Assembly (NCBI GenBank): GCA_022844135.1
Contig: JALHMG010000002.1
Location: forward strand, 51,060-115,059
Length of the DNA stretch: 64,000 bases
Origin: Lysobacterales bacterium
Lineage (GTDB): Bacteria; Pseudomonadota; Gammaproteobacteria; Xanthomonadales; SZUA-5
Reading direction: 5' to 3'
The notes beneath the pieces were generated by a model that did not search any database, had not been told where the DNA came from, and saw only the letters and a program-made list of their open reading frames with translations. Made by a program: the position numbers and the translations under genes. This document shows positions 1 to 8,880 of this stretch, one piece after another (within the stretch, counting starts at the first letter, position 1; the number at the start of each line of letters is the position of its first letter).

Positions 1-330
1 ATCCGCCCGCTGGCCTATGTGCCCGAGGACGACTTGATCGACTATGCAAACTTGCGCGGATTCCCGATCATTCCGTGTAATCTTTGTGGTTCGCAGGAAA
101 ACGCGCAGCGCAAGATCATCAAATCGATGTTGCACGCCTGGGAGCGCGAGCACCCCGGTCGCATCGAGAACATTTTCCGAAGCATCACCAATGTGCGCCC
201 ATCGCAACTGGCCGATCGCGCGCTCTTCGATTTCCAGAACTTAGGCTCGCAAGGCCGCGCTGGCGCTGATGCGCATGCGTGGCTGGCGGGCGAATCGCCA
301 TCTTTTCCTGAGGTTGTCCATGTGGTTTAA
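1..330 (+). CDS. ttcA: tRNA 2-thiocytidine(32) synthetase TtcA, C-terminal part
   Basis: The reading frame is open from the first base, so the N-terminus and the ATP-binding P-loop lie outside the window. The visible part has the family's second CxxC pair in PCNLCGSQ, followed by the conserved stretch with [16 protein letters not shown] and [12 protein letters not shown]. TtcA is an Fe-S dependent enzyme that thiolates cytidine 32 of some tRNAs in the cytoplasm. The last 11 bases overlap the start of rdgC, suggesting translational coupling. The tail after FDFQNL is longer than the E. coli end and looks poorly conserved. Confidence 0.93.
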   Translation: MRPLAYVPEDDLIDYANLRGFPIIPCNLCGSQENAQRKIIKSMLHAWEREHPGRIENIFRSITNVRPSQLADRALFDFQNLGSQGRAGADAHAWLAGESPSFPEVVHVV

Positions 331-1216
331 GAACGCGTCGCTGCTGCGATTGCCCGCCGACTTTTCGCTACCCACCGAACCTGACGAAGCGCTGGCCGCG
401 CAAGCGCTGCGCAGCCCAGGACCGCTGGAGCTGGAAACCCGCGGATTCATCTCACCCTTCGGCGATGGCGGCGCACTGTCGCACAGTAGCGGTGGCGCGG
501 TGCTGTTGCATCTGGGCACCGAGGCTCGACTGTTGCCCTCGTCGGTGGTGCGCGATGCGCTGGACGACAAGTTCGCCGCGCACGAAGCCAAGACCGGGCG
601 CAAGCCGGGCAAGCGCCTGCGCGCGGAAATGCGCGACGCCGTGCTTGGCGAGCTGCTGCCGCGCGCCTTCATCCAGCGCTCGCGCACGCCCGGATATTTC
701 GATCCAGTGTCGAAGCTGTTGATCGTCGATAGCAGCAGCGACAAGGCGTGCGAAACTTTCGCCAGCGTGTTGCGCGAAGCGCTCGGCAGTTTCCCATCGC
801 GCCCGCTCGCCACCGAGGCTTCGCTGCCATTGCTGATGACCGAATGGCTGATCGCCGGTCAGCCGCCGGAGGGCTTTGCCCTCGGAGACGAATGCGAACT
901 CAAGGATCCATCCGACAACACCTCACAGATCAAATGCAAGCGGCACGATCTGGGCGCCGATGAAGTGCGTGAGCATGCGCGCGTAGGCAAGCAGGTGAGC
1001 CAGTTGAGCCTGGTGTTCGACGATCGGTTGAGCTTTGTGCTCGATGCGAAAATGAAACTGCGCAAGCTGAAGTTCCTGGACATCGTGGCCGATCAATTGG
1101 ACGCACAGGACGGCGCCGATCAAGCCACCGTGCTCGACGCCGAATTCACGCTCATGAGCTTGGAATTACGCCGTTTGTTGGAGCGGCTGGACGCGATTTT
1201 GAGGTTCGTCGATTGA
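320..1216 (+). CDS. rdgC: Recombination-associated protein RdgC
   Basis: This 298-residue protein matches RdgC in length and landmarks: it begins [11 protein letters not shown], with GFISPFG near residue 45 and the basic segment [16 protein letters not shown] around residues 95-110. RdgC forms a ring-shaped dimer on double-stranded DNA and restrains RecA-mediated strand exchange. The ATG at 320 is chosen because it gives the family N-terminus; an upstream in-frame start would add 17 residues encoded inside ttcA. It overlaps ttcA by 11 bases, and its stop overlaps the TTG start of the next gene. Confidence 0.95.
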   Translation: MWFKNASLLRLPADFSLPTEPDEALAAQALRSPGPLELETRGFISPFGDGGALSHSSGGAVLLHLGTEARLLPSSVVRDALDDKFAAHEAKTGRKPGKRLRAEMRDAVLGELLPRAFIQRSRTPGYFDPVSKLLIVDSSSDKACETFASVLREALGSFPSRPLATEASLPLLMTEWLIAGQPPEGFALGDECELKDPSDNTSQIKCKRHDLGADEVREHARVGKQVSQLSLVFDDRLSFVLDAKMKLRKLKFLDIVADQLDAQDGADQATVLDAEFTLMSLELRRLLERLDAILRFVD

Positions 1217-1998
1217 CCGCAAAACTGAAGATTCCGCGCATTGAGGTCGTTGCGGAGTTTCCTGATGCAATCCACGGATGGCCGCTGATCATCGAGCGCG
1301 CGGCGAACGCTCGCATGAAGCTCGCGCTCGGCAGCGGCGAGGTGCTTTTCGTATGGCCCGAACGCACCTCGCTCGCTCGCGCTCAAGCGTTCTTCAATGA
1401 ACACCGCGCCTGGCTCGATCGCACCGTACGATCGCACCGACGCGTATTCGATCGCGCCGAGGCCGATTTGAAGCTCGACCCGCATTGGCCGGGACGATTA
1501 CCTTGGTTCGGAAAACTCCTGCCCGTGCACTTCAGCGACGGTCCGGCGCGGCTCACCGTCCACAGCGACCATCTGGATTGCCGCGTGCCGCTGCATCGCA
1601 GTCAACCAGTGCGCGCCGTTCAGCGCTTACTGATCGCGAGCCTGACCGACGCGCTGACCGCGCGCGCCAGGCAATGGCTGGCCGATTTCGAACCGCGCGT
1701 TGGCAGGCGCTGCCAGGACCTCCGAATCAGACCGATGAAAAGCCTGTGGGGCAGCCTATCGCCGCAGGGCGCCGTTACATTGAACCTGGCCTTGGCGTTC
1801 CCCGACGAGCACATTGCCGAATACGTATTGGCGCACGAGATGGCGCATTTCATCGAACACGGGCATGGCCCGCGCTTCTGGACCGCCGTCTCGGCCCTGT
1901 ATCCCGACTACGAAGAGGCGCGCCGCGTTCTGGCCCGCGAGCATCGTTACCTGCAAGCGCTCCTCGTGCGGCTGACGCGGCCGTGGGTCGGCAGTTGA
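1213..1998 (+). CDS. YgjP-like zinc metallopeptidase (M48-related)
   Basis: This 261-residue protein carries the zinc protease signature HEMAH (HExxH) followed by IEHGHGPRFW, where a later histidine probably completes the metal site. The segment MKSLWGSLSPQGAVTLNL just upstream is typical of the YgjP/DUF45 family. The start is TTG, overlapping the rdgC stop in a TTGA junction, so the gene is likely cotranslated with rdgC. There is no signal peptide, so it is probably cytoplasmic. The substrate is unknown. Confidence 0.85.
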   Translation: MTAKLKIPRIEVVAEFPDAIHGWPLIIERAANARMKLALGSGEVLFVWPERTSLARAQAFFNEHRAWLDRTVRSHRRVFDRAEADLKLDPHWPGRLPWFGKLLPVHFSDGPARLTVHSDHLDCRVPLHRSQPVRAVQRLLIASLTDALTARARQWLADFEPRVGRRCQDLRIRPMKSLWGSLSPQGAVTLNLALAFPDEHIAEYVLAHEMAHFIEHGHGPRFWTAVSALYPDYEEARRVLAREHRYLQALLVRLTRPWVGS

Positions 1999-2011
1999 AT
2001 ACACGAGATCC

Positions 2012-2794
2012 TTAAAGCGACATCGTGCGACCGCCGTCGACGGGCAGGTTGATGCCAGTAATGTAGGACGCCGCGGGCGAGCACAGGAACGCAACGGCAT
2101 CCGCAACCTCCGACGCGTCGGCGAATCGCCGCATCGGCACGTGCGCAAGCATGGCGGTGGCCACCGCATCGGCATCAAGGTTGTCCTTCACCTTGCTGGC
2201 AATCAGTCCGTCCAGGCGCGCGGTGCGCGTGTATCCGGGCAACACGTTGTTAACAGTAATGCCGGCGGCGGCAACTTCGCCGGCCAGCGTCTTCGCCCAG
2301 GACGCTACCGCGCCGCGAACGGTGTTGGACACGCCCAGGCCCGGTATCGGTTCTTTCACCGACGTTGAAATGATGTTGACGATGCGTCCGAAGCCGGCCG
2401 CGCGCATCGCCGGAAGGGTTAATTCGGCGAGCAGGCGATTGACCAGCAGATGTTGGCCGAAAGTGGCAAGAAACTGCTCCTCGGTTGCGTCGGCGATGGC
2501 ACCGGGCGGCGGGCCGCCAGTGTTGTTGATCAGGATCTGCGCCGGATGTTGGGAGAGGTGCTCGGCGACGCGCGTGCGCAAGCCATTGCGGTCATCGTTG
2601 CTGACCAGCAGACCGTGGTGGGGACCGCCGCCTGAAACGTCGAGAACATCGAGCGTTTCGCGCATCCGCCCGTGATCGCGACCGAGAATCGTCACCGCCG
2701 CGCCCTGACTGGCGAGCGCCAAGGCGCTCGCGCGCCCGATGCCTTGCGTGGCGCCACCGACGAGCGCATGTTTGCCGCTGAGGTTGAGGTTCAT
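2012..2794 (-). CDS. SDR-family oxidoreductase-like protein, atypical active site
   Basis: This 260-residue protein has a Rossmann fold start with the glycine motif GATQGIG near residues 14-20, the NNTGG motif at 90-94 and a typical C-terminus with GINLPVDGGRT. A 3-oxoacyl-ACP reductase or related dehydrogenase would be the default family call. The catalytic YxxxK pair is not visible: the aligned stretch reads SNTVR at residues 156-160, although an STS triplet is present at 143-145. It may have changed or lost dehydrogenase activity. It lies downstream of the fused ABC ATPase gene on the same strand, with about 70 bases of repeat-like sequence between. Confidence 0.82.
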   Translation of the reverse strand: MNLNLSGKHALVGGATQGIGRASALALASQGAAVTILGRDHGRMRETLDVLDVSGGGPHHGLLVSNDDRNGLRTRVAEHLSQHPAQILINNTGGPPPGAIADATEEQFLATFGQHLLVNRLLAELTLPAMRAAGFGRIVNIISTSVKEPIPGLGVSNTVRGAVASWAKTLAGEVAAAGITVNNVLPGYTRTARLDGLIASKVKDNLDADAVATAMLAHVPMRRFADASEVADAVAFLCSPAASYITGINLPVDGGRTMSL

Positions 2795-2863
2795 TGTGGG
2801 TTCTTGGTTGTGGGTTTTCGGTTGTTGGTTCTGTTTGTTGGCGAGCGGTGGATTCTCTTCAAC
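2795..2863. repeat. Degenerate intergenic GGTTCTTGG-type repeat
   Basis: On the plus strand this short gap reads as serial variants of GGTTCTTGGTT / GGTTTTCGGTTG / GTTGGTTCTG. The same style of sequence recurs at about 33570-33600 (minus strand) and 58755-58790. It appears noncoding and probably represents a dispersed low-complexity repeat family. Confidence 0.5.
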
Positions 2864-4243
2864 CTACACCACGCGCCCACCCGCCATTCGCACCACGCGA
2901 TCGCAGAGCGCGGCGCTGACGGCGGCGCTGTGGCTGATCAGCAATAGCGAAAGCTCGCGTTCCTCCGCCAGCTGATCGATCAACGCAACGATACGCGCCT
3001 CGTTCGCTGCGTCGAGAGCGCTGGTGGCTTCATCGCAAATCAACACCTCCGGTTCAGTGGCCAACGCGCGCGCCAACGCCAGTCGCTGGCGTTGGCCGCC
3101 GGACAGCTGGCTTGGATAGCGCTGCGCCATGTCAACCTCGAGCCCAACCGCCATTAACCAGGACGTTGCGTCGCGGCTCGATCGATATGCACAACCGCGC
3201 GCTTCATCGAGCAGCGCATCGATACGTTGCACCGGATTCAGACTGCGATAGGGATCCTGAAAAACCATTTGCACGCGCGGCCGCAACCGCCGCAAAGCGC
3301 GTGCCGGCAGTTCGTGTATCGCCAGCCCGAACCAACGCACATCGCCCGCCACGATCGGCTTGAGACCCAGCAACGCCATCGCCAATGTCGATTTGCCGCT
3401 ACCCGATTCGCCATGCACGCCGACCCGCTCGCCGCGGTGAACATTGAAGTCGACCCGCTCAAGTACGGCGGCCTCCTGCCGCCACCAACGCTTTCGATGA
3501 ACGACGCTCAGTCGCCTGCTTTCGATTGCGACCTCCTCTCGCTGTAACGCGCGCGGCCGGCGAATCGGCAGTGAGGTGGGTGCGCCCGCGTCGAGTCGCA
3601 ACGTTCGATCACAGCGGTCAGCGGCAGTTGCGTCGTGCGTAATGAGCAGCAGCGCCATCCCGCGACGGCGAACCTCCGCAAACAACAGGTCGAGTGTTTC
3701 GCCGGCCAACGTGGCGTCGAGCGCACTGGTCGGCTCATCGGCGATCAACACCGTCGGCTCTGGCAGCAGAGTCAGGGCGAGCAGCGCGCGCTGCCGTTGC
3801 CCGCCGCTCAGCTCATGCGGGTAACGTTGCAATAGCGAGCGATCGAGGCGTACGGCTGCCAGCGCGGCGCCGATCGCCTCGTATCGTGCCGCTCGCGACA
3901 ACGCCGGGCGATGCACGATCGAACACTCGTGAAGTTGGGTGGCCAGACGTTTGAGCGGGTGCAGGTTGCTGGCGGCATCCTGAAACACGTAGGCCAGTTG
4001 CGCGCCCCGCCAGCGCCGAAAGTCCGCCTCGCTGTCCAGCTTTGCGCCACGCCATGCGACGGTCCCTTGCGCATCGAGCCCGGGCGGCAGCAGGCCGAGC
4101 AAGGCCCGCGCCGTCAGCGATTTGCCGCTACCGGAAGCGCCGACCAGCGCCAGCGTCTCGCCCTGCGCAAGTTCGAAGCTGACCGGTCCCGCCAGACGAC
4201 GTGCGCCGCTGCGCACCGATAACTCGTCGACGTACAAGCTCAT
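2864..4243 (-). CDS. Fused dual ABC ATPase of a peptide transporter (OppD-OppF type)
   Basis: One 459-residue chain holds two complete ABC ATPase domains. The first has Walker A GASGSGKS, signature LSGGQRQR and Walker B LIADEPTSALD. The second has GESGSGKS, LSGGQRQR and LICDEATSALD. This layout is usual for di-/oligopeptide or glutathione importers that fuse OppD and OppF. The ATG at 4243 overlaps the stop of the upstream permease gene by four bases (ATGA), so the two are translationally coupled. The matching permease B and binding protein are not next to it; candidates lie at 55888-58343. Confidence 0.93.
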   Translation of the reverse strand: MSLYVDELSVRSGARRLAGPVSFELAQGETLALVGASGSGKSLTARALLGLLPPGLDAQGTVAWRGAKLDSEADFRRWRGAQLAYVFQDAASNLHPLKRLATQLHECSIVHRPALSRAARYEAIGAALAAVRLDRSLLQRYPHELSGGQRQRALLALTLLPEPTVLIADEPTSALDATLAGETLDLLFAEVRRRGMALLLITHDATAADRCDRTLRLDAGAPTSLPIRRPRALQREEVAIESRRLSVVHRKRWWRQEAAVLERVDFNVHRGERVGVHGESGSGKSTLAMALLGLKPIVAGDVRWFGLAIHELPARALRRLRPRVQMVFQDPYRSLNPVQRIDALLDEARGCAYRSSRDATSWLMAVGLEVDMAQRYPSQLSGGQRQRLALARALATEPEVLICDEATSALDAANEARIVALIDQLAEERELSLLLISHSAAVSAALCDRVVRMAGGRVV

Positions 4244-5055
4244 GCCTCGTCTCCGCGCGCCGCTCGGCGCGCATCGCGCAAACGATCGCCGATCAAGCCA
4301 AAGCAAAGCAGCACGGTGCCCATCGCCAGCGCCGGCACCACGAGCATCCATGGCGCATAGGCCATATCCTGCACGCCTTCGGCCAAAAGGCTGCCCAGAC
4401 TGCCGATGCGTTCGCTCGGGGAAAGTCCGAGAAAGGCCAGAAACGACTCGACCAAGATTGCCTGCGGCACGATGACGCTGATGCCCGTCAGCAGCGCTGG
4501 ACGCAAGTTCGGCACGACGTGGCGAGTCAGAATGTACGGGCTGTTGTGGCCTTGCAATTGCGCTGCCAGCACGAACTCCTGGCTCGCCACACGCCTCGCT
4601 TCCACTCGCATCGTGCGCGCTACATCGAGCGCCCCGAAGGCGCCAACGAGCAACATCAGCACCCACAGGCTCGGCTCGAAGAACGCCAGCAACAGGATCG
4701 CGATCAGCAGCAGCGGCAGCGCCAACAGCACATCGACCGCGCGCATCAGCAGCTCATCGACAAACCCGCCGAGATAGCCAGCGGCCGCGCCGACCAGCAG
4801 GCCGATGATGGCCGCCAAAGCGCCAGCGCAAAGTCCGATCGCGATCGACATCGCGGTGGCCAGCACAACGCGGGCCAGCAAGTCGCGGCCGATGGCGTCG
4901 GTTCCCAATGGGTGCGTCCAGTTGGACAGCGGCGCAAGCAGGGCGCGATCCCAATACGGCTGATCGGGCGAGTGAGGCCAGAGCAGCCAACACAACCCGG
5001 CCGCTGCGACGAGCAGGAGCAAAACCAGCGCGGGCGTTCGGATCGAGGCAGGCAT
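4240..5055 (-). CDS. Peptide ABC transporter permease (OppC/DppC type)
   Basis: This 271-residue membrane protein begins with one hydrophobic helix, followed by the periplasmic segment WDRALLAPLSNWTHPLGTDAIGRDLLARV that is characteristic of OppC/DppC. The EAA-like coupling loop is near residues 175-195, and about six transmembrane segments are present. The ATG at 5055 is preferred to the upstream ATG at 5109 because it starts directly before the first membrane helix. It lies divergently from rpoE and overlaps the ATPase gene by four bases. It probably imports peptides across the inner membrane. Confidence 0.9.
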   Translation of the reverse strand: MPASIRTPALVLLLLVAAAGLCWLLWPHSPDQPYWDRALLAPLSNWTHPLGTDAIGRDLLARVVLATAMSIAIGLCAGALAAIIGLLVGAAAGYLGGFVDELLMRAVDVLLALPLLLIAILLLAFFEPSLWVLMLLVGAFGALDVARTMRVEARRVASQEFVLAAQLQGHNSPYILTRHVVPNLRPALLTGISVIVPQAILVESFLAFLGLSPSERIGSLGSLLAEGVQDMAYAPWMLVVPALAMGTVLLCFGLIGDRLRDARRAARGDEA

Positions 5056-5094
5056 GACGCTACGATACGCATGCGAGGTCGACAAAGTCGCCAG

Positions 5095-5122
5095 GGAACT
5101 TCCGGCCATTCGCGCCAGTCAA
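5095..5122 (+). promoter_or_regulatory. Candidate sigma-E promoter for rpoE
   Basis: GGAACTT at 5095-5101 equals the sigma-E -35 consensus. A 17-base spacer leads to GTCAAT (TCAA at 5119-5122), resembling the sigma-E -10 element. The site is about 105 bases upstream of the chosen rpoE start and fits autoregulation of rpoE by its own product, as in E. coli. If used, it excludes an rpoE start upstream of about 5130. Confidence 0.7.
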
Positions 5123-5227
5123 TGCCGTCGTATACACCGGACACCGGGACATTCGATGGGGATCGTGACAGCATTGCGGATCATTCCGCGGACGCCCGAG
5201 GCGCCGCTACAACGGGTAGGAGGCGCG

Positions 5228-5803
5228 GTGGAGGAGGCGGCAATCGATGCGGCGTTGGTCGAGCGTGTGCAGGCGGGCGAGAGACTCGCTTTCGATCTGC
5301 TCGTGCGCAAGTACCAGCATCGCATCGTCGCCCTGATTCAGCGCTTTGTGCCGGATTGGCATGAAGCGCAGGACGTGGCGCAAGAGGCCTTCATCAAGGC
5401 GTATCGCGCATTGCCGAACTTTCGTGGCGATAGCGCGTTCTACACCTGGATGTACAAGATCGCGGTGAATACGGCAAAGAATTTTCTCGTTTCCCAATCG
5501 CGGCGCCCGCCCACGGACGATGTGCTGACCGAAGACGCCGAACGCGTCGAGGGCCCGCGCATGAGCGAGGCGGCAACGCCTGACAACGAGTACCTTCGCC
5601 AGGAAGTGGAGCGCACGGTGCTTGCGGCGGTCGAGGAACTGCCAGAAGACATCCGCCAGGCGCTCACTTTGCGCGAGATCGACGGCTTAAGTTACGAAGA
5701 GATTTCTGAAGTCATGAACTGCCCGATCGGTACCGTGCGTTCGCGGATATTTCGTGGACGAGACGCGGTCGACAAGCGGCTGCGGCCATTGCTTCAAGGT
5801 TGA
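5228..5803 (+). CDS. rpoE: RNA polymerase sigma factor RpoE (sigma-E)
   Basis: With the GTG start at 5228 the protein has 191 residues, the same length as E. coli RpoE, and begins at VERVQAGERLAFDLLV. The AGGAGG at 5218-5223 is four bases upstream. Region 2 contains AQDVAQEAFIKAYRAL and RGDSAFYTWMYKIAVNTAKN; region 4 contains LTLREIDGLSYEEIS and CPIGTVRSRIFRGR. An ATG at 5156 is an alternative start but lacks family similarity upstream. RpoE directs the envelope-stress response. The rseA frame follows after a short gap. Confidence 0.95.
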   Translation: MEEAAIDAALVERVQAGERLAFDLLVRKYQHRIVALIQRFVPDWHEAQDVAQEAFIKAYRALPNFRGDSAFYTWMYKIAVNTAKNFLVSQSRRPPTDDVLTEDAERVEGPRMSEAATPDNEYLRQEVERTVLAAVEELPEDIRQALTLREIDGLSYEEISEVMNCPIGTVRSRIFRGRDAVDKRLRPLLQG

Positions 5804-5842
5804 TTGAGACCCTTCAATTCGATGAACAATCGCGTACTACCC

Positions 5843-6445
5843 ATGAACGATCACATCCAAGAACAACTCTCCGCATTGATGGACGGCGAGCTTTCGCGGG
5901 ACGAGCGCGCATTCTTGCTGCGCCGGCTGGAGCACGATGGCGAACTGCGCGCCGCATGGACTCGCATGCATCTGATGCGCGATGTGCTGAGCCGCAAGCA
6001 AAGCTCGGCGCCGAACGATCTCGCCGATCGGGTGATGCGCGCGCTGGACGCTGAGCGCCTGGATGCGCCGGCCAAGAAGCGATCCGGCCTTTGGCGGCCG
6101 ATGGTCGGCGCGGCGCTGGCTGCGTCGGTGGCGCTGATGGCGGTGCTGTCGGTGCGCGTGGATACGCCGACGCAAGCTCCGGAGTTGGCGCTTCAGCCCG
6201 CTGCACGCGGCGCCTTACCCGAAGGCATTCCAGGCCCGATGCTGCCCGATCCGAGCGCGTTTTCGGGCGGCGTGCAGCCGGTGTCGGCCAGCTCTTCGGT
6301 GCTGCTGCGTCCGGCGCCTCAATTGACGCCAAACGATGTGTTGCTGTTGCGTCACGGGCAGTTATCGAACTCTGCGTGGACCGTGGGTGGCGAGCATGTT
6401 TATCAGGTGCCGCTGCAAAACGCGGCTTACGAGCCGGCGCCTTGA
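5843..6445 (+). CDS. rseA: Anti-sigma-E factor RseA
   Basis: This 200-residue protein starts MNDHIQEQLSALMDGELSRDE, the typical RseA N-terminus that holds sigma-E. It has a single membrane helix around residues 82-100 (MVGAALAASVALMAVLSV) and a periplasmic tail. In the known pathway, cleavage by DegS and RseP releases sigma-E. ATG 5843 gives the family N-terminus; ATG 5822 and TTG 5804 are in-frame alternatives. Its stop overlaps the TTG start of rseB. Confidence 0.9.
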   Translation: MNDHIQEQLSALMDGELSRDERAFLLRRLEHDGELRAAWTRMHLMRDVLSRKQSSAPNDLADRVMRALDAERLDAPAKKRSGLWRPMVGAALAASVALMAVLSVRVDTPTQAPELALQPAARGALPEGIPGPMLPDPSAFSGGVQPVSASSSVLLRPAPQLTPNDVLLLRHGQLSNSAWTVGGEHVYQVPLQNAAYEPAP

Positions 6446-7290
6446 GGACTTACGCTGCCCTGGTATTGGCTGGCCTCAGCGCGAGCGCCGTCGCCAGCGA
6501 TTGGAGCGAGTGGCTGACGCGTGCCGAGCGCGCGCAGTCCGCACTGAATTTCGACGGCGTATTGATTGTCGATGCTGGCGATGAGCTGCGCGCCTACGAC
6601 ATCCGGCAGCGCGTCACGCAAAGTGGGATAGAGCAAAGCGTAACGGCGCTGAATGGCTCTGATCGGCGTCTGGTGCGCGGCCCGCAGGGCGTGTCGGTGC
6701 TGATGGGACAGGGCGATCAGCGCCTTGCCGTTGCCCCACTGGGTTTTTCTGCGAGCTTGTTGGAACCCTTATCGCAAGCCTATGCCGTTTCGATTGGGCC
6801 CAGAGACCGGATGGCGGGCCGCGACGCGCAGCGCCTGGACTTTGAGCCGCGGCAGGACGATCGCTTCGCGCTTCGCCTGTGGCTGGACGCTGAAACGGCT
6901 TTGCCATTACGCAGCGATCAGATCGGTGCGGACGGCGAGCGCCTGGAGCGGCGCCTGCTGGCGAAAATCAACGTCCTCGGTTTCGGCCGCGGCAGCAGCG
7001 TTCCATCATCGCCGGCGATAACGCCGCTAAAGAACGGCTTCGTCGCCATCGCGTCGGGCTTACCAGTGCAAGGCATGGGTAATGCGCGGCAATGGCTGCT
7101 GACCGATGGCGTCGCCTATGTGTCGGTGTTTACGATGCCCAACCCGAGCGGCATCAGCGCCTGGCGCAACGGGGCGCTCGCGCAGCAATTCGTCGCCACG
7201 CCCGCCGGAACCATCGTCGTACTTGGTAATGCGCCGGACGGAACACTCCGCACGCTGGCCGAGGCGGTCGCGCAAAGCAGCGGCCAATAG
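6442..7290 (+). CDS. rseB: Sigma-E regulatory protein RseB/MucB
   Basis: The TTG start at 6442 overlaps the rseA stop (TTGA) and gives a 282-residue protein with a signal peptide, probably cleaved after LSASAVAS. The mature part begins DWSEWLTRAERAQSALNFDGVLIV, typical of the lipid-sensing N-terminal domain of MucB/RseB; the C-terminal domain ends near WLLTDGVAYVSVFTMP. RseB binds the RseA periplasmic domain and protects it from DegS. No rseC or mucD-like gene follows; the next gene lies on the opposite strand. Confidence 0.9.
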   Translation: MRTYAALVLAGLSASAVASDWSEWLTRAERAQSALNFDGVLIVDAGDELRAYDIRQRVTQSGIEQSVTALNGSDRRLVRGPQGVSVLMGQGDQRLAVAPLGFSASLLEPLSQAYAVSIGPRDRMAGRDAQRLDFEPRQDDRFALRLWLDAETALPLRSDQIGADGERLERRLLAKINVLGFGRGSSVPSSPAITPLKNGFVAIASGLPVQGMGNARQWLLTDGVAYVSVFTMPNPSGISAWRNGALAQQFVATPAGTIVVLGNAPDGTLRTLAEAVAQSSGQ

Positions 7291-7406
7291 GGTCAGTGGT
7301 TCGGCGGCGGCGTGCAACTGCGGCGGGCGCGAACAGTCGCTCGCGTCCCAGATACGCTCGCATGCGGCGCCATTAGTTGTGCCTGTTCAGTCGCCGAGCG
7401 AGACGC

Positions 7407-7871
7407 TCACTCGCGCAGGGCCTTGCGAATCACGTCGCCCTCATATCCGCGCGCCTGCAGGAATCGCGCGCGGCGAGCGTATTCCCTGGCCTCTGCCGGT
7501 GGCTCGTTGCCGAACTTGCGATGTAGCAGCTCGCGAGCACGCTGCAACCAATCGACGTCCGGATCGATCATCACTTCCGCTTTGCTCAAGTTCGCCGCGC
7601 CAAGCGCCGCGCGAATACGCTGCGGTCCGTGGCCGCGCCGCAAGCCAGCGTCGACGTGCGCCTGCGCCGCGCGCTTCTCGCTCTGATAGCCATCGCTGGC
7701 CAGTTCCGCCAGCGCATGATCGATCTCTTCGCTGGCGTAACCGCGCTGGCGCAACTTCTGGCGCAGTTCGGCGAGCGAATGCTCGCGCCTGGCGAGTAGC
7801 CCGAGCGCCACGTCCTTGGCCGGACGCGGCACCTTGTCATTCCCTGGCTGGCGGCTATTCGTCGTCGCCAC
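7407..7871 (-). CDS. recX: Regulatory protein RecX
   Basis: This 154-residue protein shows the RecX helical repeats: [24 protein letters not shown] near residue 22, then [31 protein letters not shown] and KFGNEPP. RecX binds along RecA filaments and inhibits them. The GTG start at 7871 lies 17 bases inside the end of recA, so translation is probably coupled. A GTG 14 codons further in is an alternative start. Confidence 0.9.
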   Translation of the reverse strand: MATTNSRQPGNDKVPRPAKDVALGLLARREHSLAELRQKLRQRGYASEEIDHALAELASDGYQSEKRAAQAHVDAGLRRGHGPQRIRAALGAANLSKAEVMIDPDVDWLQRARELLHRKFGNEPPAEAREYARRARFLQARGYEGDVIRKALRE

Positions 7872-8880
7872 CGCTGGCCACCGCCGGCAGTTTCACATCC
7901 AGCAGCTTCTCGCGAATCCGCGTTTCGATTTCCTGCGCCATCTCTTTGCGCTCTTTGAGAAACAGCCGCACGTTATCCTTGCCCTGGCCGATGCGCTCGC
8001 CTTTGTAGCTGTACCACGCGCCGGATTTCTCGATCAGGTTGTGCGCCACACCCATCTCGATCACTTCGCCCTCGCGCGAGATGCCCTCGCCGTAGAGGAT
8101 CTCGAAGTCCGCCTGCCGGAAGGGCGGCGCCATCTTGTTCTTGACCACCTTCACACGCGTTTCCGAGCCCACCACCTCATCGCCGCGCTTAACGCTTCCG
8201 ACGCGACGGATATCCAGGCGAATCGACGCGTAGAACTTGAGCGCATTACCGCCCGTGGTGGTTTCCGGGCTGCCGAACATCACGCCGATCTTCATGCGGA
8301 TCTGGTTGATGAAGATCACCATGCAATTGCTGCGTTTGATATTGCCGGTGAGTTTGCGCAGCGCCTGACTCATCAGCCGCGCTTGCAGCCCGACGTGCGA
8401 ATCGCCCATCTCGCCCTCGATTTCGGCCTTGGGCACCAGCGCCGCCACCGAGTCGACCACAACCACATCCACCGCGCCGGAACGCACCAGCATGTCGGTG
8501 ATTTCCAGCGCTTGCTCACCGGTATCGGGTTGCGAGACCAGCAAATCATCCACATTCACGCCAAGCTTTTCCGCGTATGTTGGATCGAGCGCGTGCTCGG
8601 CATCGACAAACGCCGCCGTGCCACCCATGCGCTGCGCCGAGGCGATCACCTGCAGCGTCAGCGTGGTTTTGCCGGAGGATTCCGGGCCATAGATCTCAAT
8701 CACGCGACCACGCGGCAAACCGCCGATTCCGAGGGCAACATCCAGGCCCAAAGAGCCGGTGGAGATCGCCTCAACCGCATCCGAGGTGCGATCGCCCATG
8801 CGCATCACGGTGCCCTTACCGAATTGCTTTTCGATCTGCGACAGTGCAGCCGACAGCGCACGGCGCTTGTTGTCGTCCAT
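7855..8880 (-). CDS. recA: Recombinase RecA
   Basis: This 341-residue protein is a full-length RecA with Walker [10 protein letters not shown] near residue 65, [10 protein letters not shown], the L1 region around [25 protein letters not shown], and L2 with [20 protein letters not shown]. It ends in the usual acidic tail (GGDDE). It performs homologous recombination and triggers the SOS response. AAGGA lies about six bases upstream of the ATG. recX overlaps its end. No lexA gene is adjacent, although lexA-recA linkage is common in relatives. Confidence 0.98.
   Translation of the reverse strand: MDDNKRRALSAALSQIEKQFGKGTVMRMGDRTSDAVEAISTGSLGLDVALGIGGLPRGRVIEIYGPESSGKTTLTLQVIASAQRMGGTAAFVDAEHALDPTYAEKLGVNVDDLLVSQPDTGEQALEITDMLVRSGAVDVVVVDSVAALVPKAEIEGEMGDSHVGLQARLMSQALRKLTGNIKRSNCMVIFINQIRMKIGVMFGSPETTTGGNALKFYASIRLDIRRVGSVKRGDEVVGSETRVKVVKNKMAPPFRQADFEILYGEGISREGEVIEMGVAHNLIEKSGAWYSYKGERIGQGKDNVRLFLKERKEMAQEIETRIREKLLDVKLPAVASGGDDE

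Noticed and set aside
2864..4666. 600-residue version of the dual ABC ATPase
   Set aside because: The extra N-terminal part is encoded within the permease gene; the ATG at 4243 with an ATGA overlap fits both families.
5054..5227. N-terminal extension of RpoE
   Set aside because: It would cross the sigma-E promoter and add unconserved residues; the GTG at 5228 with AGGAGG gives the family length.
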